From the NCBI GenBank assembly GCA_902794075.1, contig CADBGE010000001.1:340477-400076 (forward strand): a DNA stretch of 59,600 nt, read 5' to 3'. The translations under genes were made by a program, and so were the position numbers. The stretch comes from an uncultured Erysipelotrichaceae bacterium (GTDB lineage Bacteria; Bacillota_I; Bacilli_A; RF39; UBA660). This document shows positions 1-8,597 of the stretch, piece by piece. The number at the start of each line of letters is the position of its first letter. Positions within the stretch are counted from its first letter, which is position 1. The notes below the pieces were generated by a model, which was not told the DNA's origin, searched no databases, and saw only the letters and a program-made list of their open reading frames with translations.

Positions 1-2659
1 CTTGCCAAACATCTATTGCATACTTGTCATCTTTAACAACATCAAGAATTTTCTGAACAGCTTCATTTTCAAGATCAACAAGGTCATCGCCTAATCTCAT
101 TGCATCATAAGTAACATCGTATACTCGATTTACATTTAGTTTAGCATCCTTTGTGAATGGCTCATCAATGAATGATAACATATTAATTGCAATAAGACGA
201 CAACTTTCTAGGCCACTCATAAATATTTCTCCGCAATTTTTTTGATTCACACTAATTATTTTATTTCGTCCCCATTCATTCGTTTCAATAAATTCACCGG
301 TAAAATAATTATGATATTTTTCAACAGTTCCATTATAAACTGTTTCCTTGCCAATATATTTAATATCAATTATTTTATGATTATAATTAGAAACTGCTAA
401 TTTTAAATCATCAAAATTCTTATATGCCAATTTTGCTCGTGAATCATAAACAATACCTGTATCTTCAGTAAATTTTTGTTTTAATTCAATAAAATTTTCA
501 ATATTTGAAGTTAAATAATATTCAATTAATTTTTTATTTCGTTCATTATATTTTGCTTGTTTCTTTTTTCCTGCTTCTATTTGACCTAATTTATATTTTT
601 CATTATATTTTGCCATATAAGAATTGGCGCATTTACGAGAACAATAAGAATGCTCTCGCATATCCCATTGTGTCACAAATTTCTGTCCACACCATTCACA
701 TGTTCGTTCAACCATTACGGCAGTTTCGTCATAATTAACATAAACATTATTATAACCGTTTTGTAACGCCTTTAAATAAATTTTCATTATTTTTCCTTTT
801 GCTGTAATATAAGGCACATTTGCTTCATTTGCAACATTTTTAATAAATTCTTTTGACTTTCCAAATTCCCGTTGTAAAAAATCATCCCACCGAATAGGCC
901 AATTCAATTCTTTACAATGTTGTAACCATTCCTTTAAATAAAAATTTCTTTTTAAAGATTTTGCAAAATTTATAGCTTCATTATAATATTCTGATAATTT
1001 TATTTTGCAATTTCCATTGCCTTCTCCAGTCATTAATTTACTCATTTTTTCAGAGTATTTTTTTAATTTTTCAGGATCATTTTTTATTTTTATCATGGGA
1101 TTATTATCTCCATACATTCTTTGTTTATGATAATTAATATGATCTTTTGCTGTCATTCCTTGTAAATTATTTGGAGAATTATTTAATCCATTAAAATCTT
1201 TATGATGGACAACCTCAAAAATATTATCGTCAGGATTATTATATTTATAAATCATTCTATGTTCTGTATCTGATTTATTTGAACCTGATAAAAACATAAA
1301 ATTGTATGGTTGATGTTTTCCTGTTGACCTATGATATCGTTCATCCCAGTTCATTTGTGATTTTGTCATTATAGTCAATGAATCTCCAATATTTAAATCT
1401 TTAACTTCAACGTATCCTTTGTTATTAGTTAATAATTTATGATTTGCTGTACATTTTAATTTATGACCATTTTCTAAAGTTACTTCATAAATATCTTTGT
1501 TATATCCTGAAATACGAGGGTTAATCATTTTACTAATTGTAAGATTTCCTTCATCATCTATACAATATACATCAACATCATTTCCTTCATTAACAAGCTG
1601 TTCAAATGAAACATATCCTCTTCCATCAGCAACAGCAACTTTTGTATCTCCAGTTACACAAGGATTCGTAGACACACCTCTATACTTTTCATAAAGACCA
1701 TCTGGAGAGAACTTTACCATTCTATCTTTAAAAATTACACCAGGTTCAGCGGTGTTCCAAGTACAATGAATAATCTTATCCCATATATCCTTTGCCTTGA
1801 CGATCTTCATATAACCCTGCCTAAGTTCTGAACTATGTTCATTATTAGTATATAACATCTTATATAATTTATTATACTCATAATCACATGCGTTCATTTC
1901 ATTGGTTTTTTCCCAATTTATTTTTGCTTCAACAGGCCAGCGTAATGCGTATTGTGCGTTTTCTTCAACAGCTTCCATGAAATCATCAGTAACTTGTACT
2001 GAAACATTTGCACCAGTAACTTTAGTAAGATCTTGTTTCTTTTCAATAAATTCTTCAATGTCTGGATGACGACAATCCATACTAATCATAAGTGCTCCAC
2101 GACGTCCTTGTTGAGCAACCTCATTAGTAACATCTGAACATACATCCATGAAACTTGCTGCACCTGTGCTTGTGACTGCTGCATTGTTGACCGCAGCACC
2201 TCTTGGACGAAGATTGGAGAGATCATAACCAACTCCTCCACGACGTTTCATAAGTTCCGCCTGGTTAAGACGAGTCATCATGATAGAACTGTATGAATCT
2301 TCTGGAGAAGGCAGCACAAAACAGTTTGACAATGATACCGGTTTTTCTGCACCTAATCCTGCCATTACAGAACCTGCAGGAATGACATATTTAAACTTAT
2401 CGAATAGTTCAAGAATTCTTTCAGCTGTTAAAGGCTTACGTTTATGATAATGATTTGAGAACTTTTCTTGGTCAAATGGTAAAGAATTCTCATCATAGTG
2501 TTTCTCAATTCTTGCAAATTCTTTTGCCATTCGTTTATGCATATCTAAAGGTGTCTGTTCAATAATGTTTCCTTCAGAATCTCTCTTAGCGTATTTGTTC
2601 AACCATGTTGAAGCGGCGAGTTCATCACCGTTAAAATAATTCAATAATTCTTCTGTCAT
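1..2659 (-). CDS. nrdJ: Class II (B12-dependent) ribonucleotide reductase with intein, partial
   Basis: Reduces ribonucleotides to deoxyribonucleotides for phage DNA synthesis. The first 333 codons form the N-extein, with LSNCFVLPSPEDS, the MKRRGGVGYDLSNLRP stretch, VAQQGRRGALM and TKVTGANVSV, all typical of adenosylcobalamin-dependent reductases of Bacteroidota type. The catalytic NPCGE motif is split by an intein: STNP precedes it and CGEIFMSGLESCRLIAINM follows. The C-terminal part lies beyond the window start, so the stop is not seen. The ATG at 2659 begins MTEELLNYFNGDELAAS; no Shine-Dalgarno sequence is visible. A thioredoxin gene lies just upstream on the same strand and could supply reducing power. 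A class I large subunit is less likely given the sequence pattern. Confidence 0.88.
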   Translation of the reverse strand, partial: MTEELLNYFNGDELAASTWLNKYAKRDSEGNIIEQTPLDMHKRMAKEFARIEKHYDENSLPFDQEKFSNHYHKRKPLTAERILELFDKFKYVIPAGSVMAGLGAEKPVSLSNCFVLPSPEDSYSSIMMTRLNQAELMKRRGGVGYDLSNLRPRGAAVNNAAVTSTGAASFMDVCSDVTNEVAQQGRRGALMISMDCRHPDIEEFIEKKQDLTKVTGANVSVQVTDDFMEAVEENAQYALRWPVEAKINWEKTNEMNACDYEYNKLYKMLYTNNEHSSELRQGYMKIVKAKDIWDKIIHCTWNTAEPGVIFKDRMVKFSPDGLYEKYRGVSTNPCVTGDTKVAVADGRGYVSFEQLVNEGNDVDVYCIDDEGNLTISKMINPRISGYNKDIYEVTLENGHKLKCTANHKLLTNNKGYVEVKDLNIGDSLTIMTKSQMNWDERYHRSTGKHQPYNFMFLSGSNKSDTEHRMIYKYNNPDDNIFEVVHHKDFNGLNNSPNNLQGMTAKDHINYHKQRMYGDNNPMIKIKNDPEKLKKYSEKMSKLMTGEGNGNCKIKLSEYYNEAINFAKSLKRNFYLKEWLQHCKELNWPIRWDDFLQREFGKSKEFIKNVANEANVPYITAKGKIMKIYLKALQNGYNNVYVNYDETAVMVERTCEWCGQKFVTQWDMREHSYCSRKCANSYMAKYNEKYKLGQIEAGKKKQAKYNERNKKLIEYYLTSNIENFIELKQKFTEDTGIVYDSRAKLAYKNFDDLKLAVSNYNHKIIDIKYIGKETVYNGTVEKYHNYFTGEFIETNEWGRNKIISVNQKNCGEIFMSGLESCRLIAINMLSFIDEPFTKDAKLNVNRVYDVTYDAMRLGDDLVDLENEAVQKILDVVKDDKYAIDVWQ
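236..1660 (-). mobile_element. Intein with HNH homing endonuclease in the reductase active site
   Basis: 475 residues in frame with the reductase. It starts with Cys1 (CVTGDTKVAV), has the block B TxxH motif at residues 71-74 (TANH), and ends ISVNQKN followed by Cys+1 of the extein. Block F is seen as VYNGTVEKYHNYF. An HNH nuclease core lies near residues 149-175 (VHHKDFNGLNNSPNNL), and a CxxC...CSRKC zinc-finger-like segment follows in the linker region (CEWCGQKF). The residue before the terminal Asn is Lys instead of the usual His. The insertion site, directly before the thiyl-radical cysteine, is a known intein site in reductases. Confidence 0.9.
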
Positions 2660-2671
2660 ATTATTTATAGT

Positions 2672-3547
2672 TTATTTAAATATGTTATTAAATAATTGAT
2701 GTGTAAACGATATTACTTTATCTTTTATTATATGGAGGTTATTAATTCTTGTAATACAAAATGGAGGTATAGATTCAGTTGTCCAATATGCATTACATTG
2801 TTCATCAAATGATGGATCCAGAAAAAACTTTGGTTTATGAACTAATTGTTTAATGTTTATCTTAAGAATAATGTTTTTATCATTGCTTAATATATTCTTA
2901 ATATTATTTAACATTTCAGATGATGTTTTTGGTGAAATGAAATATATTCTATTAGGATAATCAAATCTTGAATTTTCAGATCTTGGTTCAAGCCCATATC
3001 TTAATATATTATCAACTCTGTTTTTAGAAGTAATATGATATAATATTCCATTGAATTTATTATATATTATGTCAGAACAATCTGGAGTGTCTATATCCTC
3101 AATTCTTATTCTGTTTCTTGTTAATCCTTTGCTAACATTAGAAACAAATACATTATATTTTTTACATAATTTTATAAATTTGTCATCATCATATTCAAAG
3201 TTTTTTCTAACTTTCAATACGCACACATATTTATTGTTGTCTTGAAATATTTCTGAACTCTTTATATCATATTCATTTTTTATGATATTTAAAAATTGAT
3301 TTAGATTTTCATAAACAATATTATCGTATAAATGATGTTGATATTCATCATAATCAATGTATGAATTATTATTTAAATATGTTGAAGACATAAATTTATA
3401 TGTCTCAAAATCTTCATAAGTTTCAATTAATTCATCAGTTGATAAAGAAAATGTATCTATATCATTATCCAAACAAAAATCTTCAAACAAATAATCATTT
3501 GTTCTTATATTATGTGCTCCATATATATATTCAGTTAACGATTTCAT
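2672..3547 (-). CDS. Tagged ADP-ribosyltransferase-like protein
   Basis: 291 aa. The N-terminus MKSLTEYIYG matches the tag shared by many proteins here but lacks the Glu at position 10, so cleavage there is doubtful. The C-terminal half carries LYHITSKNRVDNILRYGLEP followed by YPNRIYFI; a His-[ST] pair, an I-x-x-x-G-L-x-P turn and an R-I-Y strand recall the KptA/ADP-ribosyltransferase fold. The same block occurs in the protein at 43211-44074. The start overlaps the stop of the thioredoxin gene (TAATG), so the two are probably co-translated. The target is unknown; assignment to an ADP-ribosyltransferase is by motif only and should be read as tentative. Confidence 0.55.
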   Translation of the reverse strand: MKSLTEYIYGAHNIRTNDYLFEDFCLDNDIDTFSLSTDELIETYEDFETYKFMSSTYLNNNSYIDYDEYQHHLYDNIVYENLNQFLNIIKNEYDIKSSEIFQDNNKYVCVLKVRKNFEYDDDKFIKLCKKYNVFVSNVSKGLTRNRIRIEDIDTPDCSDIIYNKFNGILYHITSKNRVDNILRYGLEPRSENSRFDYPNRIYFISPKTSSEMLNNIKNILSNDKNIILKINIKQLVHKPKFFLDPSFDEQCNAYWTTESIPPFCITRINNLHIIKDKVISFTHQLFNNIFK

Positions 3548-3807
3548 TAAGACAATTCATCAAAAAATTTATTCAAATCTGTTTCAGTCTTTGTTCCAGT
3601 AAATCTTTTAAGTTCATTATCATTGTCATCTATTACTATAACTGTTGGGATATTTCTAATTCCATATTCAATAGCCAAATCTTCCATATCTTCTTCTATA
3701 TTAATCTTCTTTACTTCAATATTTCGTTCAGATGTAACCTTTTCCAATATTGGTGCTAAAGATTTGCATGGATTACACCAATCTGCATAAAAATCATATA
3801 CTGTCAT
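3547..3807 (-). CDS. Thioredoxin-like protein
   Basis: 86 aa, shorter than a typical 105-aa thioredoxin, as is common in phages. The redox motif WCNPC is at residues 10-14 (Cys11, Cys14) and the conserved cis-Pro is in IRNIPTVIVID. It probably acts as a cytoplasmic dithiol reductant. The ribonucleotide reductase lies two genes downstream on the same strand, making that enzyme the likely client. The first gene of this minus-strand group starts at 3807, and a 191-bp AT-rich divergent spacer separates it from the plus-strand cluster. Confidence 0.88.
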   Translation of the reverse strand: MTVYDFYADWCNPCKSLAPILEKVTSERNIEVKKINIEEDMEDLAIEYGIRNIPTVIVIDDNDNELKRFTGTKTETDLNKFFDELS

Positions 3808-3998
3808 AATCTTGTTTCATATAAATTTTTGTATATATAAAAATCAAAATTAGTATGAACTAAATTATAATTATAATATATAAAAATGCCATTTGTCTAT
3901 TTAATATTTCATTTAACATTTTTAAACATTTTCGTTTTTGTAACAATATTTTTAATTATATTTTAAATTACAGTAATGAAATACATAGACATATATTT
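3808..3998. other. Divergent intergenic region
   Basis: 191 bp between the minus-strand thioredoxin gene and the plus-strand cluster starting at 3999. It is extremely AT-rich and must hold promoters for both directions, but I cannot pick out a convincing consensus element. No ORF or RNA gene is seen. Confidence 0.4.
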
Positions 3999-4469
3999 AT
4001 GAAGTCATTGAATACATATCTAAATGAAAAGTTATTAGTGAACAAGAACTTTAAAAGTGTTAATGCAAACGATGCGTTTTATAATGATTTCGGTAGCGTT
4101 TTATCAGCAGATTCTGATATTGGATGGTTTAAGACATACGACATCAAAGACCTCTTGTCAATAAAAATAGCAATTGAAGACGGAAATGCAGTAGATAAGC
4201 TCAAAGAGTTCTTTAATATAGGCAAAGTTAAATACTCAAGAAATGCTACAGAAGATTTTCCAAAAGAACGAGCATTATATTATGATATATTAAAATTCAT
4301 TGCTGACAACAAAGATGATATGAAATTCTTTTATATAAATGAACAAACAACAAATGGAGAATATTTCATATATTTATTTGAAACAGGTAAAATAAAAGTT
4401 GCTGTATGGGGTCATGAAAAAATTGTAGGTACACGTAGAGGAACAATAGTATTTCAATATATTAAATAA
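3999..4469 (+). CDS. Tagged candidate internal head protein, family B
   Basis: 156 aa. Tag MKSLNTYLNE then KLLVNKNFKSV, with the cleavage-like L-N-E|K at residue 10. The body starts with a D-x-F-Y-x-x-F segment and ends GEYFIYLFETGKIKVAVWG...TIVFQYIK. That pattern (hydrophobic strand, ET turn, strand, glycine, terminal F-x-YK) is shared with the proteins at 30383, 32748, 36238 and 39490, so this is a paralogous family. No enzymatic motif is visible. First gene of a plus-strand run; the next starts 27 bp after its stop. Function unknown; packaging in the head is inferred from the tag. Confidence 0.65.
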   Translation: MKSLNTYLNEKLLVNKNFKSVNANDAFYNDFGSVLSADSDIGWFKTYDIKDLLSIKIAIEDGNAVDKLKEFFNIGKVKYSRNATEDFPKERALYYDILKFIADNKDDMKFFYINEQTTNGEYFIYLFETGKIKVAVWGHEKIVGTRRGTIVFQYIK

Positions 4470-4496
4470 TCTATAATGTAATTTATAACAAAGTTT

Positions 4497-4982
4497 ATGA
4501 AAAATTTGAGTGAATATTTTGCAGAAAAGTTACTAATCAACAAAAATTATAAAAATCCTAAAATAAAAGTATCATCTCTTAGGGAATTAAAAAATATCAT
4601 ACAAGACAGATCTACAGACCCAAGGACAAAAAAATTCAATCATAATATAGACTTAAGTGATATTGATGTTTCAGAACTTGATGATTTATCTGAAACATTC
4701 ATTTGGTATAAATTTAAAACAATAGATATAAGTGGTTGGGATACTTCAAATGTTAAGGTGATGACTCAAATGTTTTATGGATGTGATGAACTTGAAGACA
4801 TTATAGGTATAGAAGATATTGATATTAAAAATGTAGTATACATGGCTTATATGTTTGCTGATTGCCCAAAACTTGACATAACGGATAAGATAAAAGATTG
4901 GGAAATAGATCCAAGTGTTGTTTGGGCCACAAACATGTTTAGAGATTGCCCAACTAAATTTAAGTTTAAGATGAAAAAATAA
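4497..4982 (+). CDS. Tagged BspA-like/DUF285 repeat protein
   Basis: 161 aa. Tag MKNLSEYFAE|KLLINKNYKNP. The body has the DUF285 type of leucine-rich repeat: ISGWDTSNVKVMTQMF with Y-G-C-D, then MAYMFADCPKLDITDKIKDW and a last MFRDCP unit, about 2-3 repeats of 22-25 residues. It lacks a lipoprotein signal, unlike cell-surface BspA proteins, so an intracellular or intracapsid location fits better. One of about 13 such paralogues in the window and one of the shortest. Confidence 0.72.
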   Translation: MKNLSEYFAEKLLINKNYKNPKIKVSSLRELKNIIQDRSTDPRTKKFNHNIDLSDIDVSELDDLSETFIWYKFKTIDISGWDTSNVKVMTQMFYGCDELEDIIGIEDIDIKNVVYMAYMFADCPKLDITDKIKDWEIDPSVVWATNMFRDCPTKFKFKMKK

Positions 4983-5002
4983 AAAATAATCATTAGATAA
5001 TT

Positions 5003-5293
5003 ATGAAATCGATGGAAGAAATTGCTTTACAAAGCAATATAGTAGAAGATCTTGATGCACAATATGATAAGGCAATAGAATTACTTAAAGAAGCAAAGGA
5101 AAACAAACAGCCTATTGATGAAGGATTGTTTGGTGCTATATTTGGTGGATTAGTTGGTGCAACTGCTGGTCCGGCTATTGGCAAAGCTCTTTGTAAGACT
5201 CTCGGATTGGATGAACGAGGCATGCTTGGAAACTTACTTACATCTCGTCTGTTCTTGACAGCACTTGGCGGTTATATGGGATGGAAAAACTAA
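5003..5293 (+). CDS. Small glycine-zipper protein with an internal cleavage-like site
   Basis: 96 aa. It begins MKSMEEIALQ and continues as a charged helix to residue 36. P-I-D-E|G-L-F (Glu40) follows, a good match to an I-x-E|G prohead-protease site. The rest is glycine-rich and hydrophobic (GLFGAIFGGLVGATAGPAIG, then LFLTALGGYMGW), suggesting a membrane-active or tightly packed helical hairpin. If cut at Glu40, a mature hydrophobic peptide of about 56 residues would be released. It could be a head core or membrane-interacting peptide; the identity is not recognised. Lies between two tagged genes on the plus strand. Confidence 0.6.
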   Translation: MKSMEEIALQSNIVEDLDAQYDKAIELLKEAKENKQPIDEGLFGAIFGGLVGATAGPAIGKALCKTLGLDERGMLGNLLTSRLFLTALGGYMGWKN

Positions 5294-5319
5294 TTTGATA
5301 ATAAATAGACATTAGTAGA

Positions 5320-5889
5320 ATGAAGTCATTAAAAAACTACATATCAGAAAAATTGTTAATCAATAAAGATTATAAAGATATTAATAACATTGATGATTTT
5401 CTATCCTCTGAAAAATTAGTTTATATTAAATTTTCAAAGCTAACTTCGACGACATTTCCAAAATTAATTATTGACATTAAAAAAATAAAGCATGTGAACG
5501 ATTACGATATTAATGACACTGAAATTACTATTAGTTATGGAGATGGTATATTGTTTGCAGATGAATTTAATAATTGTGCATTTAGTTTACAAAAAAATAA
5601 TTTATCATTATTAAGATATAATAATGGAAAGACGCGCAATAATTTATTATCATCAATTACGTTACTTATAAATCCATCAGCAAATGATAAAGTAAAATCA
5701 ATGATTACAACAATTCATAACAATGGTAATTATGAAAAAGAATCTAAAGATGCATTAATAGATTTTATAAAATATGTTGTAGAGAATGACAATGACCAAA
5801 ATACTATTATTGATTTTATAGGAGAAAAAATTAATACTAATGAAATATTAGATAAATATTGTTATGAGAGATTAATGTCTAACATATGA
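5320..5889 (+). CDS. Tagged protein of unknown function
   Basis: 189 aa. Tag MKSLKNYISE|KLLINKDYKDI, then a mixed alpha/beta body rich in Lys, Asn and Asp with no motif I recognise. The C-terminus (NTNEILDKYCYERLMSN) is helical. Ends in TGA. Last gene of the small tagged group before the differently composed gene at 5988, with 98 bp of AT-rich spacer after it. Function unknown. Confidence 0.62.
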   Translation: MKSLKNYISEKLLINKDYKDINNIDDFLSSEKLVYIKFSKLTSTTFPKLIIDIKKIKHVNDYDINDTEITISYGDGILFADEFNNCAFSLQKNNLSLLRYNNGKTRNNLLSSITLLINPSANDKVKSMITTIHNNGNYEKESKDALIDFIKYVVENDNDQNTIIDFIGEKINTNEILDKYCYERLMSNI

Positions 5890-5987
5890 TTAACGTATAA
5901 CATATGATTAAATGTCTGATTTGTGAAATAAAGAAACTAATATATTTTTAATTATAATTAAAATACAAAAACATAAAAAATATAACG

Positions 5988-7346
5988 ATGAGTATAAAAT
6001 TAATGAAAGACCTGCAATTTGCTGAGAAACTTAACTCAACTCAAGCTATATCTGAGGCAGGTAAGGAAATGCTTAACAACTATCGTGCTTATGTTTATTC
6101 TAATGCACCAACTTGCGCGGTTGTTAATGCTTTTGTAAAAGAGGCGCAACAATATAGTTTTGATGCAGGTGTATCAACAATTTTAGAAAGTGTAAATAAT
6201 TTCATTAACGAAAACAAGATTTCTTGGAAATTGGCTACAGCTTGTGAATCAATTAACAATAACGCTTCAACATTTAATTACATCAATAAGATTGGTGTTC
6301 AGCAAGTTGAGAAACTTCTTGAAATGAATGAGAACGATGTTGTTAGCTATATCAAGGCCGGTTCTTTAAAGAGCTTTCAATATATTCCTGAGTTCCGTCA
6401 GATCTGCAAGGAAGTCTACAAGCAGAACATTACTGAGACTAAGGCACCTAATTTTGTTGTTTCTAATCCTATGAGTTTTGTTCTTGTTAATGAGGACTGT
6501 CAATACATTAATGTACTTGGCAAAACATTTAAGATTGCTGACAATAAGATTGAAGAAGCATCATGTGATGATAAGTTGTTCAATGAAGTAAACGCACTTC
6601 TTGAAGGTTTCAAACGTGATGGTGAGAATCTTGTTGCTGCATTCAATTCTGCGCATGGTGATGTTCTTACATTTACTCTTAATGAGAATGGCCTAGAACT
6701 TACAAACAATCGTGAGACTATCAATGAGAAGTTTGATGATGCTACCAAGTTCATGGAATATGCAAATATGGTTAGCCGCACAATGAATGTCAATGAAAAG
6801 ATGCAGTTCATGACATTAAGCAATAATATTGCTAAAGTTCTTGAGAACATGGATAATATCGTTCTTCTTGATTGTGTAAAGGTTCTTGAAAGTAGTGACG
6901 GTACAATTTGCGCAATTAGTGAAGCAGCTGATAATGTAAATCTAACAGTATTCCGTTCATATAAGTATGGTACTTCAACAAAGAACTTTGATTTTGTTGC
7001 AGAGGCACTTAATAATGTAGTTAAGTTAACTGGTATTGATCTTACTTCAATGTACGAAGATCGTATTAACGAAGACTGTAAGAAACGTAATCCAGAAGCT
7101 GAACAGATTCGTGAACAACTTGAAGCAAACAAGGAGGCACAGTTCAATATCCGTCGCAAGAAAATTGCAATGCTTGCTGAACAATATAAGAATGATCCTG
7201 TTCGTTTAGCACTTTTGAATAAAGTAGCAAAGGATCTTAAGATGCTTGAAGGTAAAAAAGATGAAGTTTGCCCAAAATGTGGTAAAAAGAAATGCGAATG
7301 CAAAGACTGTAAAGATTGCAAGGACTGTAAAGATTGCAAAGACTAA
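5988..7346 (+). CDS. 452-aa protein with Cys-rich tail, probable abundant virion protein
   Basis: Mostly helical, no enzyme motif. Residues 1-370 are a soluble helical body (MSIKLMKDLQFAEKLNSTQ...). A highly charged helix follows (EQIREQLEANKEAQFNIRRK), then a C-terminal metal-binding-like tail: CPKCGKKKCECKDC followed by the K-D-C triplet repeated four more times. Codon use is visibly less AT-biased than in the neighbours, which often marks highly expressed structural genes. It has its own 98-bp leader, and a strong hairpin terminator lies 25 bp after the stop. Not recognised as a known family; a head or core structural protein is my guess. Confidence 0.6.
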   Translation: MSIKLMKDLQFAEKLNSTQAISEAGKEMLNNYRAYVYSNAPTCAVVNAFVKEAQQYSFDAGVSTILESVNNFINENKISWKLATACESINNNASTFNYINKIGVQQVEKLLEMNENDVVSYIKAGSLKSFQYIPEFRQICKEVYKQNITETKAPNFVVSNPMSFVLVNEDCQYINVLGKTFKIADNKIEEASCDDKLFNEVNALLEGFKRDGENLVAAFNSAHGDVLTFTLNENGLELTNNRETINEKFDDATKFMEYANMVSRTMNVNEKMQFMTLSNNIAKVLENMDNIVLLDCVKVLESSDGTICAISEAADNVNLTVFRSYKYGTSTKNFDFVAEALNNVVKLTGIDLTSMYEDRINEDCKKRNPEAEQIREQLEANKEAQFNIRRKKIAMLAEQYKNDPVRLALLNKVAKDLKMLEGKKDEVCPKCGKKKCECKDCKDCKDCKDCKD

Positions 7347-7370
7347 TGAAAAGATTATATATACATATAT

Positions 7371-7400
7371 AAAGAGCAGCCTTAAGGCTGCTCTTTTGTT
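7371..7400 (+). terminator. Rho-independent terminator after the 452-aa gene
   Basis: Perfect 11-bp stem AAAGAGCAGCC / GGCTGCTCTTT around a TTAA loop at 7382-7385, followed by TTTTG. It separates the plus-strand gene from the convergent minus-strand RuvC-like gene. Confidence 0.9.
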
Positions 7401-7431
7401 TTGATAATTATACTTTTTTTAGAAATAATAT

Positions 7432-8199
7432 TTAATTTGTCATTTCAAAATCTTTTGCTTTATGCATTATGTCTCTCATTTTTGAAATATATTCTTTTTG
7501 ATGTCTTTCTATGCGGTTGTCAATTTCTTCAATTTTGTTTTTATCTATATTCTTATTTTTATTCTTTTCTATGTCATCATCATTAATATCTTTTGTTTTT
7601 ATATAATTACATATGAACCATGCATCTGCAATATCGTCAATTTTTGGCATATTAGATAATTCAATATATATGTTTTTAAATATGTTTATCATTGCATCCT
7701 TTGAGCAGTTTCCAATTCCTGTAGCAAATTTCTTTACTTCTGTTGGTGGTAAAATGAATATGTTATTCTTATTTGAAAAATTATTTATAAGATGATACCT
7801 TATTAAATAATTCAATCCTGCAAGTTCATATATAGATCTTGTCCTAACTGAAGAACCATAACTAAGTCCTTCCATTGCTACATATATGTTGTTGTGCATA
7901 ACATTATTATGTGACGCAAATGTGTTTATGATATTTATGACTTGTTCACATATATGAATAAGATTTAAAGTTTTCTTTCTTTCAAGTTCATGAGAATCTT
8001 CAGAGTCTGAAATCTTTTCATATATTATATAATTAATTAAATCACTATGATCGTTTTCAAACTTCTGTTCTTTTTTGGTTAACTTATTTGGCTTTATAAT
8101 ATAAAACATTTCTTTTAACAGTTTACTGTCTATATACAATGCCAACGAAATTCCTGTACTATTTATACTTGGATCTATTCCTACATACAATTCATTCAT
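7432..8199 (-). CDS. RuvC-like Holliday-junction resolvase
   Basis: 255 aa, RNase H fold. The first catalytic Asp is in YVGIDPSINSTGISLA (Asp9), the Glu in YVAMEGLSYG, and the C-terminal acidic pair in KIDDIADAWFICNY. This matches RuvC-type nucleases of large phages, which resolve branched DNA before packaging. The C-terminus has an added Asn/Asp/Lys-rich linker and a charged helix of about 50 residues not found in bacterial RuvC. Convergent with the preceding plus-strand gene; the next minus-strand gene starts 380 bp away at 8579, just upstream. Confidence 0.82.
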   Translation of the reverse strand: MNELYVGIDPSINSTGISLALYIDSKLLKEMFYIIKPNKLTKKEQKFENDHSDLINYIIYEKISDSEDSHELERKKTLNLIHICEQVINIINTFASHNNVMHNNIYVAMEGLSYGSSVRTRSIYELAGLNYLIRYHLINNFSNKNNIFILPPTEVKKFATGIGNCSKDAMINIFKNIYIELSNMPKIDDIADAWFICNYIKTKDINDDDIEKNKNKNIDKNKIEEIDNRIERHQKEYISKMRDIMHKAKDFEMTN

Positions 8200-8222
8200 T
8201 TAAATGTTAAACATACATATAT

Positions 8223-8579
8223 TTATTCTGTAAGAAGATTTTCTCCTTCCACTGTCATACCATATAAAAATGTCCACCATTCTGCAGAATTACGAGATTC
8301 TTCAGGTCCAGTTTGATATATGTTCTTATAAATTTCTGTCAATTCATCAATCCACTTGTCATGCTGCTCTTTTGTCCAGTGATATTCATACATCCACCTT
8401 TCATTTGTTTTGCATTCATTGAGTATTTCGTCAGCAGTCATTTTCTTTTTTGTAAACTTGAACATGTTTACAACAAGTGAATAATTTAAACTTGGAGTAT
8501 CAAAAAGATAATATAGATCATTTTCAGTCAATTCCTTTTCCTTAAGATACTTCATTGTGTAAATCTTATATTCTTTCAT
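8223..8579 (-). CDS. Hypothetical protein
   Basis: 118 aa, mostly helical and rich in aromatic residues (NERWMYEYHWTKEQHDKW; SAEWWTFLYG). No motif recognised. It sits between the helicase and the RuvC-like nuclease with 18-23 bp gaps on the same strand, so it is probably co-transcribed with DNA-processing genes and may be an accessory factor. That role is only inferred from position. Confidence 0.6.
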   Translation of the reverse strand: MKEYKIYTMKYLKEKELTENDLYYLFDTPSLNYSLVVNMFKFTKKKMTADEILNECKTNERWMYEYHWTKEQHDKWIDELTEIYKNIYQTGPEESRNSAEWWTFLYGMTVEGENLLTE

Positions 8580-8597
8580 AATTGTTATATATAATAA

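Noticed and set aside
505..738. Small plus-strand frame inside the reductase/intein region
   Set aside because: Lies antisense to the intein, is hydrophobic low-complexity and shows no gene context.
6500..7339. Long antisense reading frame of 279 codons
   Set aside because: It is the reverse of the 452-aa gene, Ser/Leu/Arg-rich, with no motif; an effect of codon bias in a strongly expressed gene.
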